Position numbers and translations under genes: made by a program
Notes under the pieces: model-generated
Seen by the model: only the letters and a program-made list of their open reading frames with translations
What the model was told of the DNA's origin: nothing
Database searches by the model: none
Assembly (NCBI GenBank): GCA_027488415.1
Contig: JAIYBS010000210.1
Span: 1 to 37,948, forward strand
DNA: 37,948 nt
Source of the DNA: Planctomycetaceae bacterium
GTDB lineage: Bacteria > Planctomycetota > Phycisphaerae > Phycisphaerales > SM1A02
Reading direction: 5' to 3'
In this document: in pieces, positions 1 through 8,211 of the stretch
Layout of the letters: every line of letters begins with the position of its first letter
How positions within the stretch are numbered: the first letter of the stretch is position 1

Positions 1-999
1 GCCGACCGTCGCGGGGCGCGCACCCGCGTCGACGCCGGCGATGTCCACCATGTTGTGGTAGTTGCCGAGCGGCAGGCAGATGCACGTGCTCGCGTAGCCG
101 TAGCAGGCGAACGCGCTGGCCTCGCAGCCGCCTCCGGGCATCAGCTTGCGCTGCCAGCGGAACGCGGGATTCCGCTTCGACTCCGCGCTGAAGAGGTGCG
201 CGAGGTGGTTGGTCAGCTCGGGCGTGAACACGCTGATGCGGTCGCCCACGCGCAGGATCGCGCCCCCGCCGATCGGCGAGTCGTGCGGGAAGCTCCGCGA
301 GTTCTCCAGGCAGACGAGCCGCGCGTCCCTCGGGATCCAGCCGTTTCGGGCGGCGTGGATGGTGCCCACGAAGCCGACCTCCTCGGCCACGGTGAGGAGC
401 AGCCCGACGTGCGGCGACCCGCCCGTCTCCAGCATCTCGCCGAACGCGCACAGCGCGGCCGCGGCCGCGGCGAGGTCGTCGCAGGCATCGGTGTGGATGC
501 AGCCGTCGATGATCTCCGCGCGCGGGAAACGCCAGCGCGCGATGCAGCCGGGCGCCACGCCGGCCGACGGCCCCGCGAGCGTCGCCGTGACGGTCTTGAA
601 CGGCTTCGCCGCCGCGTCGAGCGAGGTGATCGTCGCCGGCACCGTGCCGCCGTCGTCGAGGACGACCTCGAGCTCCGCGCCGACGAAGTACGGGTCGTTC
701 ACGCCGCCGCGGAACTCGGCGCGGATCGACGCACCGTCCACCGCGGTCACCACGAACGCCGGGTGGTCGAGGTGCGCGGTGATGAGCATCAGCGGCACCT
801 GCGCGTCGCGCCGCCGCTGGGTGACCAGGTAGTTGCCCGCGTCGTCGCGGATGACCTCGAGCGACGCCGAGCGCGCCGCGAGCCAGCGGTCGAGGTAGGC
901 CATCACGCGGTGCTCGAGGCCGGCGGCCGTCGGGATCTGGGTGAGCTCGAGGAGCACCGCCTCGCGGGCGGCGCGCAGTTCGGGTGTCGGCGTGACCAT
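1..999 (-). CDS. M42-type zinc aminopeptidase (3' end outside window)
   Basis: The minus strand is open from an ATG at 999 down to base 1, giving 333 residues without a stop, so the C-terminus is missing. The protein resembles the M42/M28/M20 co-catalytic metallopeptidases that trim peptides in the cytoplasm. The expected metal site is visible: H76 and D78 in AHLDHP, D174/D175 in HTDACDD, the catalytic Glu pair E206/E207 in TVAEEVG, an acidic ligand E232 and a late His, H315, in LGNYHN. E232 is Asp in typical M42 enzymes, so the exact subfamily is uncertain. There is no signal peptide. The start is supported by TACCCT exactly 6 nt upstream (1006-1011) and by the lack of a Shine-Dalgarno sequence. 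It is divergent from ribB. Family call is firm; substrate is unknown. Confidence 0.8.
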   Translation of the reverse strand, partial: MVTPTPELRAAREAVLLELTQIPTAAGLEHRVMAYLDRWLAARSASLEVIRDDAGNYLVTQRRRDAQVPLMLITAHLDHPAFVVTAVDGASIRAEFRGGVNDPYFVGAELEVVLDDGGTVPATITSLDAAAKPFKTVTATLAGPSAGVAPGCIARWRFPRAEIIDGCIHTDACDDLAAAAAALCAFGEMLETGGSPHVGLLLTVAEEVGFVGTIHAARNGWIPRDARLVCLENSRSFPHDSPIGGGAILRVGDRISVFTPELTNHLAHLFSAESKRNPAFRWQRKLMPGGGCEASAFACYGYASTCICLPLGNYHNMVDIAGVDAGARPATVG

Positions 1000-1005
1000 G
1001 CGCGC

Positions 1006-1011
1006 AGGGTA
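1006..1011 (-). promoter_or_regulatory. -10-like element TACCCT, leaderless start of M42 gene
   Basis: TACCCT on the minus strand lies 6 nt before the ATG at 999. It matches the TAnnnT-N6-8-start pattern repeated across the window and would place the transcription start at the start codon. No clear -35 box is visible. Confidence 0.5.
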
Positions 1012-1076
1012 TCGGCGAAAACGCGGCGAAATCGACGCCTTCCCGGCGGGCGGCGGCCGCCTCCCGGCGCCTCGCC

Positions 1077-1082
1077 TAACCT
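1077..1082 (+). promoter_or_regulatory. -10-like element TAACCT upstream of ribB
   Basis: TAACCT is followed by 10 nt and then the ATG at 1093. The spacing is longer than in the other examples, implying a leader of only a few nucleotides. No Shine-Dalgarno sequence lies between them. Confidence 0.35.
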
Positions 1083-1092
1083 GCTCCGTTCC

Positions 1093-2292
1093 ATGCCGCT
1101 CAGCCCGATCCCCGAGATCCTCGCAGACCTCCGCGCCGGCAAGGCGATCGTGCTCGTCGACGACGAGAACCGCGAGAACGAGGGCGACTTCGTCGTCGCG
1201 GCGGAGTTCGTGACGCCGGAGATGGTGAACTTCCTGACGCGCGTCGGCGGCGGCTACCTCTGCGTGAGCCTCGACGGCGCCACCTGCGACCGGCTCGACC
1301 TGCACGCGCAGGTCGCGAGCAACACGAGCGTCCGGGGCACGCCGTTCACGGTGAGCGTCGACGGCCATCCGCGTCACGGCGTGGGAACCGGCATCAGCGC
1401 GAAGGACCGCTCGAAGACGATCCAGATGCTCATCGACCCGTCGATCCGCGCGGACGACTTCGTGCGGCCGGGGCACATCAACCCGCTGCGCGCGCGCGAC
1501 GGCGGCGTCCTGGTGCGCACCGGGCAGACCGAGGGAAGCGTCGACCTCTGCCGGCTCGCGGGACTGCGGCCCGCGGCCGCGATCATCGAGATCGTTCGTG
1601 AGGACGGTGAGATGGCGCGGGTGCCGGATCTCGAGGTGATCTGCGCACAGCACGGGCTGCGGATGTGCAGCGTCGAGCAGATCATCCGGCATCGCCTCGC
1701 GCACGAGGGGATGGTGCGGCGCATCGAGCCCGTCGCGGGCACGCCGTTCGAGACCCCGGAGGGCCGCTTCCGTCTCTTCGCGTGGGAGAGCGAGATCGAC
1801 GCGCTGCCGCACGTGGCGCTCTGCTTCGGCGGCGTCGGTGACCTCGGCGACGACGGTCGCCCGCGCCAGCGCACCGGCCCCGTGCTCGTGCGCATGCACC
1901 GGCGCGAGATGCTGTCCGACATCTTCGGTGTCCGCTGGGGCACCGAGGACGCGTCCGGCCAGGACGTGATCCGCGCGAGCCTCCGCGCCATCGCGCGGGC
2001 GGGCGAGGGCGCGCTCGTCTACCTGCGCACCGAGGGCGTCGGCGCGGACCTCGCCGGCCGGCTCGCGCGCATCCGCCGCCCGGCCGCCGACGACGTGAAC
2101 GCACCCGACCTGACCCGCCTCGATGGCCTCGGCGGGCAGCCGATGGACGAGCGGCTCTTCGGCGTGGGCGGGCAGATCCTGCGCGACCTCGGGCTCTCGG
2201 AGCTGCGCATCCTCTCGAACCACCCCAAGCCGATGCCGGGCCTTCACGGATTCGGCCTCGACATCGTCGAGCACGTGCCGATCCGGGGCTGA
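1093..2292 (+). CDS. ribB: DHBP synthase (RibB) fused to a degenerate GTP cyclohydrolase II (RibA) domain
   Basis: This 399-aa protein has the RibBA fusion layout. Residues 1-205 match 3,4-dihydroxy-2-butanone-4-phosphate synthase, with DDENRENEGD at 23-32, NTSVRGTPFTV, and RPGH at 125-128. Residues 210-399 match the RibA fold, ending in ILSNHPKP and IVEHVPI. The RibA half lacks all three zinc Cys of GTP cyclohydrolase II: the stretch HRREMLSDIFGVRWGTED (269-286) replaces the usual Cys-x10-Cys-x-Cys. GTP hydrolysis by this half is therefore unlikely. In the RibB half, Gln145 (TGQTEGS) sits where E. coli RibB has its metal ligand His153 (GGHTEAT). The reading frame stays open upstream to base 55, but that extension overlaps the M42 gene antisense and has no family match, so the start is set at 1093. 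The role in riboflavin synthesis is probably RibB only. Confidence 0.88.
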   Translation: MPLSPIPEILADLRAGKAIVLVDDENRENEGDFVVAAEFVTPEMVNFLTRVGGGYLCVSLDGATCDRLDLHAQVASNTSVRGTPFTVSVDGHPRHGVGTGISAKDRSKTIQMLIDPSIRADDFVRPGHINPLRARDGGVLVRTGQTEGSVDLCRLAGLRPAAAIIEIVREDGEMARVPDLEVICAQHGLRMCSVEQIIRHRLAHEGMVRRIEPVAGTPFETPEGRFRLFAWESEIDALPHVALCFGGVGDLGDDGRPRQRTGPVLVRMHRREMLSDIFGVRWGTEDASGQDVIRASLRAIARAGEGALVYLRTEGVGADLAGRLARIRRPAADDVNAPDLTRLDGLGGQPMDERLFGVGGQILRDLGLSELRILSNHPKPMPGLHGFGLDIVEHVPIRG

Positions 2293-2302
2293 TCGGCGCG
2301 CG

Positions 2303-2308
2303 TATCGT
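2303..2308 (+). promoter_or_regulatory. -10-like element TATCGT, leaderless start of lipoprotein gene
   Basis: TATCGT is followed by 6 nt (tggggc) and the ATG at 2315. It suggests that the 2315 gene has its own promoter although ribB ends only 22 nt upstream. Confidence 0.5.
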
Positions 2309-2314
2309 TGGGGC

Positions 2315-3220
2315 ATGGTCCGGCTGCCTCGGTCGCTCGCGTGCTGTTCGGTGCTCGCCCTCGCCGCGGCCTCGTGCCGCGCAGGCGATCCGCCCGCGTC
2401 GCTCCCGCCCGCGGCCCCGGCTCCGCAGTCGGCTCCGCAGTCGGCCCCGCAGTCGGAGAGCGTCGCGCCCCGGTACGCCGATGCGGATGCGCTCCTCGCC
2501 GCCGTCGAGCGCGTCTCCGAGACGCTCCGTGACTTCAGCGCGAACGTCACGCTCGAGACCACCGACGACGTGACCGGCGACACGGAGCGGCGCCTCGGAC
2601 GGCTCGTGTTCGTGCAGGACGAGGGCAAGCCGACCACGCGTCGCTTCGCGGTGGTGTTCGACAAGTTCATCGACGGCAGCGGCCGCATGGACGAGCGCGC
2701 CATGCGCTACCTCTACGCCGACGGATGGCTCACCGAGGCGGATTTCACGCAGCGGACGCTGGTGCGCCGCCAGCTGGCGCGCCCGGGCGAGCAGTACGAC
2801 CCGCTGAAGCCCGGCGAGGGTCCCGTGCCGCTTCCCATCGGCCAGCGCAAGGCGGACGTGCTGGCGCGGTTCGAGGCAACGCTTGCCGAGGCGCCGCAGT
2901 CCGCGCTTCTCCTCAAGAGCGCGCGGCCGGTGGTGGGCGTGCGCCTGAGGCCGAAGGCCGGCGCCGCGGAGCGCGACCTGACCGAGGCGTTCGTCTGGTA
3001 CGACCTGCAGACGCTCGCGCCCGTTGGCGTCGAGGCGAACCGCGCGAACGGACGGACCGTCGTGAGCCTGCGCGGCGCGCAGCTGAACGCGGGCCTCGAC
3101 GATGCCCAGCGCGCGCTGCTCTCGCTCGCGACCGGCACGACCGACGGATGGCGCGTCGACGAGCGACCGCTGCCGGCCGCGGCATCCGGCGGCGCAGCCC
3201 CGGGCGGTGCGGCCCCGTGA
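2315..3220 (+). CDS. Predicted lipoprotein, possibly LolA-like fold
   Basis: This is a 301-aa exported protein. It starts MVRLPRSLACCSVLALAAASC, a hydrophobic signal ending in a lipobox-like AAASC, so lipidation at about Cys21 is likely. A short low-complexity linker follows, with PQSA repeated almost perfectly three times (about 30-41). The remainder (about 47-285) alternates predicted strands and short helices, with a long central segment around YLYADGWLTEADF. This resembles the LolA/outer-membrane lipoprotein-sorting fold, but the identity is too weak to be certain. It ends in an Ala/Gly/Pro tail. Its stop codon overlaps the next start (TGATG), so it is translationally coupled to the TPR peptidase gene. 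Function is unknown; a periplasmic lipid or protein-binding role is only a guess. Confidence 0.75.
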   Translation: MVRLPRSLACCSVLALAAASCRAGDPPASLPPAAPAPQSAPQSAPQSESVAPRYADADALLAAVERVSETLRDFSANVTLETTDDVTGDTERRLGRLVFVQDEGKPTTRRFAVVFDKFIDGSGRMDERAMRYLYADGWLTEADFTQRTLVRRQLARPGEQYDPLKPGEGPVPLPIGQRKADVLARFEATLAEAPQSALLLKSARPVVGVRLRPKAGAAERDLTEAFVWYDLQTLAPVGVEANRANGRTVVSLRGAQLNAGLDDAQRALLSLATGTTDGWRVDERPLPAAASGGAAPGGAAP

Positions 3221-5814
3221 TGCTCCGCGCCCAGTGGATCGGTGGGATCGGCGCGATCCGCGCGATCGGGGCGATCGCCGCGGCCGTGGCCATCGCCGTG
3301 CCGGCCTCGGGGCAGGCGGTGCCCGCGAAGGCCGAGCTCGCCCCGAGCGTGCGCATGGCGCTGCAGAGCACCGCGGTGTCGGACACCGAACGCGCCGCGC
3401 TCCGCCTTCGGCACGGCACCTGGGACGACGGCGACCTCCTCACGCCCGCCGACCGGGCGCGTGCCGCGCTCGCCACCTGGGACCTCGACGCTGACGCGCT
3501 CGGCGACCCGGCCGCGCCGGCTGCGCTGCGCGCGGAGGCGCTCGTCCGGGCGGGGCGGCCCGCGGACGCGCTGCCGCTCCTCGACGGTGCCTCGGATGCG
3601 CGCGGGCTCCTCGTGCGCGCGCTCGCGCTCGACGCGCTCGGCCGCAACGCGGAGGCCGTGGAAGCCGCGCGCCGCGCGAAGGCCGCCGGAGAGCAAGACG
3701 ACGCCGCGCGCGACGCGCGCATGGACGCGATCGAGGCGACGGCGCTCCTCGCACGTCTCGAAGGTCGCCCCGCGCGCGACTGGCAGGCGATGCTCGACGC
3801 GCTCGCGAAGCTGCGCGACGCGGACCAGCTCGACCCGCGGCCGCGGCTCCTCGAGGGCCGGCTCCTCGTCGAGAAGGACCGGTTCGAGGACGGCGTCGCC
3901 GCGCTCCGCGAGGCGCTCGCCCGCGACCTGCGCTGCGGTGAGGCGATCTACCTGCTCGGCCGCGTCGCCGTGCAGACCTTCGACTTCGACGGCGCGCGGC
4001 AGGCATCGGCGCTGCTGCTCGCGATCGACCGCGACCACCCGCTCGCGCCGCTCCTCGACGCGGAGGCGTCGCTGCAGTCGCGCGACGCCGAGACCGCCAC
4101 GAAGGTGCTCGACGTGCTGCTCGCCCGGTTCCCGGGCCACCGGCAGGCCATGGCGCTGCGGTCCGCGGCCGACGGCATGACCTTCGACATGGAGACGATG
4201 CGCAGCCGCCTCGGCGACCTCGATGCGCTGATGCCCGGCTCCCCGGTCGGGCCGTTCGAGGCGGGCCGCTTCCTCGCGCTCGGCCGGCAGTACGACGAGG
4301 CGGCCGAGCTGCTCGGCGAGGCCGCGCGCCGCGCGCCGGGATGGAGCGCGCCGGTCGCCGAGCTCGGGCTCCTCGAGATGCAGTCGGGCCGCGACGGCGA
4401 GGCGATGACCGCGCTCCGCCGCGCGGTCGAGCTCGACCCGTACGACCAGCGCGCACGCCACAGCCTGACGCTCGTCGAGATGCTCGCCGACTGGAAGCGC
4501 TTCGAGGGAACGCACTTCGTCGTGCGCTGCAAGCCCGGCATCGACGAGGCGCTCGCCGCGTGGATGCCGCAGGCCCTCGACGCCATGCAGGGCGACGTCA
4601 CCGTGTGGCTCGGGCACCTCCCGGCGCGCAAGACGGTGATCGAGCTGCACCCCGACCACAAGAGCCTCGCGGTGCGCATCACCGGCATGCCGTGGATCCA
4701 CACGATCGCCGCGAGCACCGGCCCGCTGATCGCGCTCGAGGCCCCGCGCGAGGGCGCGCCGCAGCTGCACCTCGGCACGTTCGACTGGCTCGAGGTGCTT
4801 CGCCACGAGTTCGTGCACACCGTGACGCTCGAGCAGACGCGCAACCGGATCCCGCACTGGTTCACCGAGGCGCTTGCGACGCGCCTCGAGACCAAGCCGC
4901 GCTCGTGGGAGACGGTGCAGATGCTCGCGCAGGCCTTCGAGTCCGACTCGCTGTTCGACCTCGATGCGATCAACTGGGCGTTCGTCCGCCCGAAGAAGAA
5001 GACCGACCGCGCGCAGGCCTACGCGCAGGGCGCGTGGATGGCGGAGTTCATCGAGAAGGAATGGGGCCGCGACGCGGTGCTGCGGCTCCTCGCGGAGTAC
5101 CGCGAGGGGCGTCCCGAGGCGCGCGCGTTCGCGGAGGTGCTCGGCGTCGACCGGGCTGCGTTCATGTCGCGGTTCCGCGCGCATGCGGAGCGCGACCTGA
5201 AGTCGTGGGGAATGCTCGCGGAGCCGTCGATGGCCTCGATCGTCGACGCGATCCGCGCGGAGACGGGCGCGGCCGAGGGAACCGTCGAGATCGACGACGC
5301 GCGGCTCGATGCGCTGCTCGCGAAGCACCCGGCGCACCCGGACCTGCTCGAGCTGTGGCTTCGTCGTCGGCTGAAGGGCGACGCGACGCCCGACGCGGCC
5401 GTCGCCGCGCGGCTCGCCGCGTACTCCGAGGCGCGGCCCGCGGACCCGTGGCCGCACCGCGTGCTCGCGAAGGCGCGGCTTGCGGACGGCGACCAGGCGG
5501 GCGCGGTGCCGCACCTCGAGGCGCTTGACGCGCGCGCCGATAATGACGCGAACTTTGCCCTGGAACTGGCCCGGATCGAGCGCGCCCGGAAGAATCTGCC
5601 GCGCGCGCTTGAACACGCGACCAAGGCGGCGAGAATCATGGCGTACGACCCGGCGACCAGGGAGTTCGTCGCCGCGATCGCGGTGGAGGCGGGCGACCTC
5701 GACGCGGCCCGCATGCACATCCAGGCGCTCGTGCGCCTGGAGCCTTCCGTGGCCAAGCACGCGCAGCGGCTGGCCAGGATCGACGAGATGATCGCGAAGC
5801 GACCGAAGCCCTGA
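3220..5814 (+). CDS. Exported TPR protein with peptidase MA-like (gluzincin) domain
   Basis: This 864-aa protein begins with a hydrophobic signal segment (residues 5-30, ending ASGQA). It then has a long all-alpha region of TPR-like repeats (about 40-420), a metallopeptidase domain (about 425-680) and further TPR-like helices at the C-terminus (about 710-860). The catalytic signature is HEFVH at 529-533, with a likely third zinc ligand E550 in HWFTEAL. This spacing is typical of peptidase MA-like gluzincins. The start at 3220 overlaps the stop of the lipoprotein gene, and the stop is 2 nt before the next start, so these three genes look like one operon. Substrates are unknown. TPRs around an HExxH domain suggest a periplasmic, complex-bound peptidase. 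Confidence 0.82.
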   Translation: MLRAQWIGGIGAIRAIGAIAAAVAIAVPASGQAVPAKAELAPSVRMALQSTAVSDTERAALRLRHGTWDDGDLLTPADRARAALATWDLDADALGDPAAPAALRAEALVRAGRPADALPLLDGASDARGLLVRALALDALGRNAEAVEAARRAKAAGEQDDAARDARMDAIEATALLARLEGRPARDWQAMLDALAKLRDADQLDPRPRLLEGRLLVEKDRFEDGVAALREALARDLRCGEAIYLLGRVAVQTFDFDGARQASALLLAIDRDHPLAPLLDAEASLQSRDAETATKVLDVLLARFPGHRQAMALRSAADGMTFDMETMRSRLGDLDALMPGSPVGPFEAGRFLALGRQYDEAAELLGEAARRAPGWSAPVAELGLLEMQSGRDGEAMTALRRAVELDPYDQRARHSLTLVEMLADWKRFEGTHFVVRCKPGIDEALAAWMPQALDAMQGDVTVWLGHLPARKTVIELHPDHKSLAVRITGMPWIHTIAASTGPLIALEAPREGAPQLHLGTFDWLEVLRHEFVHTVTLEQTRNRIPHWFTEALATRLETKPRSWETVQMLAQAFESDSLFDLDAINWAFVRPKKKTDRAQAYAQGAWMAEFIEKEWGRDAVLRLLAEYREGRPEARAFAEVLGVDRAAFMSRFRAHAERDLKSWGMLAEPSMASIVDAIRAETGAAEGTVEIDDARLDALLAKHPAHPDLLELWLRRRLKGDATPDAAVAARLAAYSEARPADPWPHRVLAKARLADGDQAGAVPHLEALDARADNDANFALELARIERARKNLPRALEHATKAARIMAYDPATREFVAAIAVEAGDLDAARMHIQALVRLEPSVAKHAQRLARIDEMIAKRPKP

Positions 5815-5816
5815 CC

Positions 5817-8162
5817 ATGCGCCCTCGCATCGCCGCCATCCTCGCCGCGCTCGCCGGCTCGATGACCGGCGCCGATGCGGTCGCGCAGCTGCCGTTCGCG
5901 GCCAAGCCGACCTTCGCGGAGTGCACGCCGCTCCACTACCCGACGCGCGCGCGGCTCTTCGACATGGACGGCGACGGTGGCGACGACCTCGTCCTTCCCG
6001 GTCGCGACCGCGAGAAGATCCTCAATTGGTGCACGCTGCTTCCCGACGGCTCGTTCGGACCGATGCAGGTGCTGCCGATCGCGGGTCAGTGCGACGATGC
6101 GGTCGCCGCCGACGTGGACGGCGACGGCGCGCAGGAGCTGGTGCTCGTCATCCGCGCGTTTGCCGGAAAGGTGCAGGTGCTGCGGCGGACGAAGGCCGGC
6201 ACGCTTGCCGCGGACGCGCCCGTGACGCTCGACCGTGAGCCCCGGAGCGCCGTCGCCGGCGACTTCGACGGCGACGGCGACGTCGACCTCGCGGTGAGCT
6301 TCTACGGCAGCGAGCACCTCGCGGTGCTGCGCAACGACGGCACCGGCGCGTTCGCCGCGGCACAGCGGATCCGCGTGGATCCGTGGTCGGGCGGGACGCC
6401 CGGCCCGCAGGACGTGATGTCCGCGGACCTCGACGGCGACGGCCGGAGCGACCTCGTCGTCGGCTGCATCGGGACGCGCCGCTTCGACGTGTTCATCGGC
6501 CGCGCCGACGGATCGTTCGCGCCGCCCGTGTCGTGGCTCGCGCCGGACTTCCCCGGCGTGACGCGGCCCGCGGTCGTCGGCTTCGACCTCGGCGACATCG
6601 ACGGTGACGGCGACGTCGACATCCTGGCGCCGCTCCTCTCGTCGACGAGCGGCCAGCCGCTCGTGGGCTTCCTCAACGACGGCGCGGGCGGCTTCGGGGA
6701 GCGCACGCTCCTTGCCTCCACGGCGAGCGGTGCGGGGTACCACTGGGGCGCGCGGCTCTGCGACTTCGACGGCGACGGCCGGCTCGACGCGCTCACCAGC
6801 ACCGCGCTTCCCGGGAACGTCTTCGTGTGGCGGAACGTCGGGACGCCGGGTTCGCCCGCGTTCGCGGCGGCAGGCCGTCTCGACTACTCGAGCTTCGCGC
6901 GCGACATGCTCTGCACGAACATGGACGGCGACTGCGACCCGGACGTGGTGATCGCGGACATCGCGGGCCACTACGTGCTCGGCTACCTGAACCTGCGCGA
7001 CTGCGCCTCGTTCGCGCCGCCGGGCGGCGGTTCGGGCGGCGGCGGCGCGGAGGCGTCGTACTCGTTCGGTTCCTCCGAGGCGGTCGAGATCGCGCTCCGT
7101 CTCGCGGCGGCCGGGCCGTCACCGGAGCTGGCGGGGACGGCCTTCGCCGATCCTCCCGCGGCGTGCGGCCCCGCCGGCGCGGGCGGCCGGTGCGACGAAC
7201 CGCACGCGACCCCCGGCTGCTTCACGACGCCCTGCTGCGAGGTGGTCTGCGGCATCGCGCCCGATTGCTGCGTGATCGCGTGGGACCAGCTGTGCGTCGA
7301 CATCGCCGACACCGAGTGCAACGGGCTCGTCTGCCCGTCCTACGGCGCGTGCGATGAGGTGCACGAGGACCCGGGCTGCGAGGACCCGGACTGCTGCGCG
7401 CGCATCACGCGGCTCGACGGCTACTGCGACGGCGCCACGTGGGACCGGGTGTGCGTGGAACGGGCGGTTGCGCTGTGCGGGCTTCCGCCGTGCACGATCG
7501 ACATCCCGCCGGATGCGCAGCCCGACGCCGAACCCTGCTACGACCGCCTCGACGACGGCGCGACGACGGACGGCGCGGTGCGTTCCCTCTCGCTCGGCCA
7601 GCGGGTCGCCGGCAGCTGCACGACCGGCGCGCCGCGTGACGCCGACTGGCATGCCATCGTCGTGCCCGCCGGCGCGCTGCGCGTGGTCCGCCTGCGCATC
7701 GACGCGGAGTTCCCCGCGGAGGTGCACGTGCTGCAGGGCGCGATGGCGGGCCCGCTACGGATGAGGACGAGCTCGTTCGGGGGCCGGTGCGGGCAGTTCA
7801 CCGTCGATGTCCTCGCCGGCGGCCCGGAGCCCACCTACGCGGTGGTGACGATGGGCATGGAAGCGGGCCCGATCCGCGGCGGCCAGCCGTGCACGACGCC
7901 CGATCCGGACAACCCGCCGCCGCCCGACGAGCCGCCGCCGGTGCCCGGCTTCGACGGCGCGCGATACGTGCTGGCGGCCGTGTGCCTCGACTGCGGGATC
8001 GTGGGCGACCTCGACGGCGACGGCGACGTGGACGGCGCGGACCTCGGCCTGCTGCTCGGGGAATTCGGGATTTCCGGCCCCTCGGTCGCGGATCTCAACC
8101 GCGACGGGCGCGTCACCGGCGCCGACCTCGGCATCCTGCTCGGGGCGTGGTCGGCGGGCTGA
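5817..8162 (+). CDS. Secreted VCBS/FG-GAP repeat protein with Cys-rich modules and C-terminal dockerin-like pair
   Basis: This 781-aa secreted protein has a signal peptide (residues 1-25, ending ADAVAQ). About seven VCBS/FG-GAP repeats follow, each with a calcium-type loop (DMDGDGGDD, DVDGDGAQE, DFDGDGDVD, DLDGDGRSD, DIDGDGDVD, DFDGDGRLD, NMDGDCDPD), predicting a beta-propeller over about 30-395. A Gly-rich linker leads to two Cys-rich modules (about 460-560), each with a PGC...CC...C...WD..CV pattern and likely disulfide-bonded. A beta domain follows. The C-terminus is a dockerin-like pair (GDLDGDGDVDGADLGLLLG and DLNRDGRVTGADLGILLG). The gene starts 2 nt after the TPR peptidase stop and has no own Shine-Dalgarno, so it is the last gene of that operon. 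Ligand-binding or cell-surface role inferred. Confidence 0.82.
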   Translation: MRPRIAAILAALAGSMTGADAVAQLPFAAKPTFAECTPLHYPTRARLFDMDGDGGDDLVLPGRDREKILNWCTLLPDGSFGPMQVLPIAGQCDDAVAADVDGDGAQELVLVIRAFAGKVQVLRRTKAGTLAADAPVTLDREPRSAVAGDFDGDGDVDLAVSFYGSEHLAVLRNDGTGAFAAAQRIRVDPWSGGTPGPQDVMSADLDGDGRSDLVVGCIGTRRFDVFIGRADGSFAPPVSWLAPDFPGVTRPAVVGFDLGDIDGDGDVDILAPLLSSTSGQPLVGFLNDGAGGFGERTLLASTASGAGYHWGARLCDFDGDGRLDALTSTALPGNVFVWRNVGTPGSPAFAAAGRLDYSSFARDMLCTNMDGDCDPDVVIADIAGHYVLGYLNLRDCASFAPPGGGSGGGGAEASYSFGSSEAVEIALRLAAAGPSPELAGTAFADPPAACGPAGAGGRCDEPHATPGCFTTPCCEVVCGIAPDCCVIAWDQLCVDIADTECNGLVCPSYGACDEVHEDPGCEDPDCCARITRLDGYCDGATWDRVCVERAVALCGLPPCTIDIPPDAQPDAEPCYDRLDDGATTDGAVRSLSLGQRVAGSCTTGAPRDADWHAIVVPAGALRVVRLRIDAEFPAEVHVLQGAMAGPLRMRTSSFGGRCGQFTVDVLAGGPEPTYAVVTMGMEAGPIRGGQPCTTPDPDNPPPPDEPPPVPGFDGARYVLAAVCLDCGIVGDLDGDGDVDGADLGLLLGEFGISGPSVADLNRDGRVTGADLGILLGAWSAG

Positions 8163-8199
8163 GCGGGGCGTTTTTCCTCGCATTTCGCGCGGACTGGGC

Positions 8200-8205
8200 T
8201 ATGTT
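8200..8205 (+). promoter_or_regulatory. -10-like element TATGTT, leaderless start of 8212 gene
   Basis: TATGTT is followed by exactly 6 nt (tccccg) and the ATG at 8212. The 49-nt gap after the previous stop also holds a weak 6-bp stem (8163-8168 with 8176-8181) whose loop contains a T run. I do not call that a terminator. Confidence 0.5.
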
Positions 8206-8211
8206 TCCCCG

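Noticed and set aside
55..1092. Long plus-strand N-terminal extension of the ribB reading frame
   Set aside because: It overlaps the M42 peptidase antisense, is Arg-rich and lacks family motifs. The start at 1093 gives a normal RibBA length.
2713..5760. 1015-residue minus-strand open frame opposite the TPR peptidase gene
   Set aside because: High GC leaves frames open; the product is Arg/Glu-rich with no motifs, while the plus strand has an HExxH protein in a tight operon.
8163..8181. Hairpin with T run after the VCBS gene as a rho-independent terminator
   Set aside because: The T run is in the loop of the stem rather than after it, so the structure does not fit a terminator.
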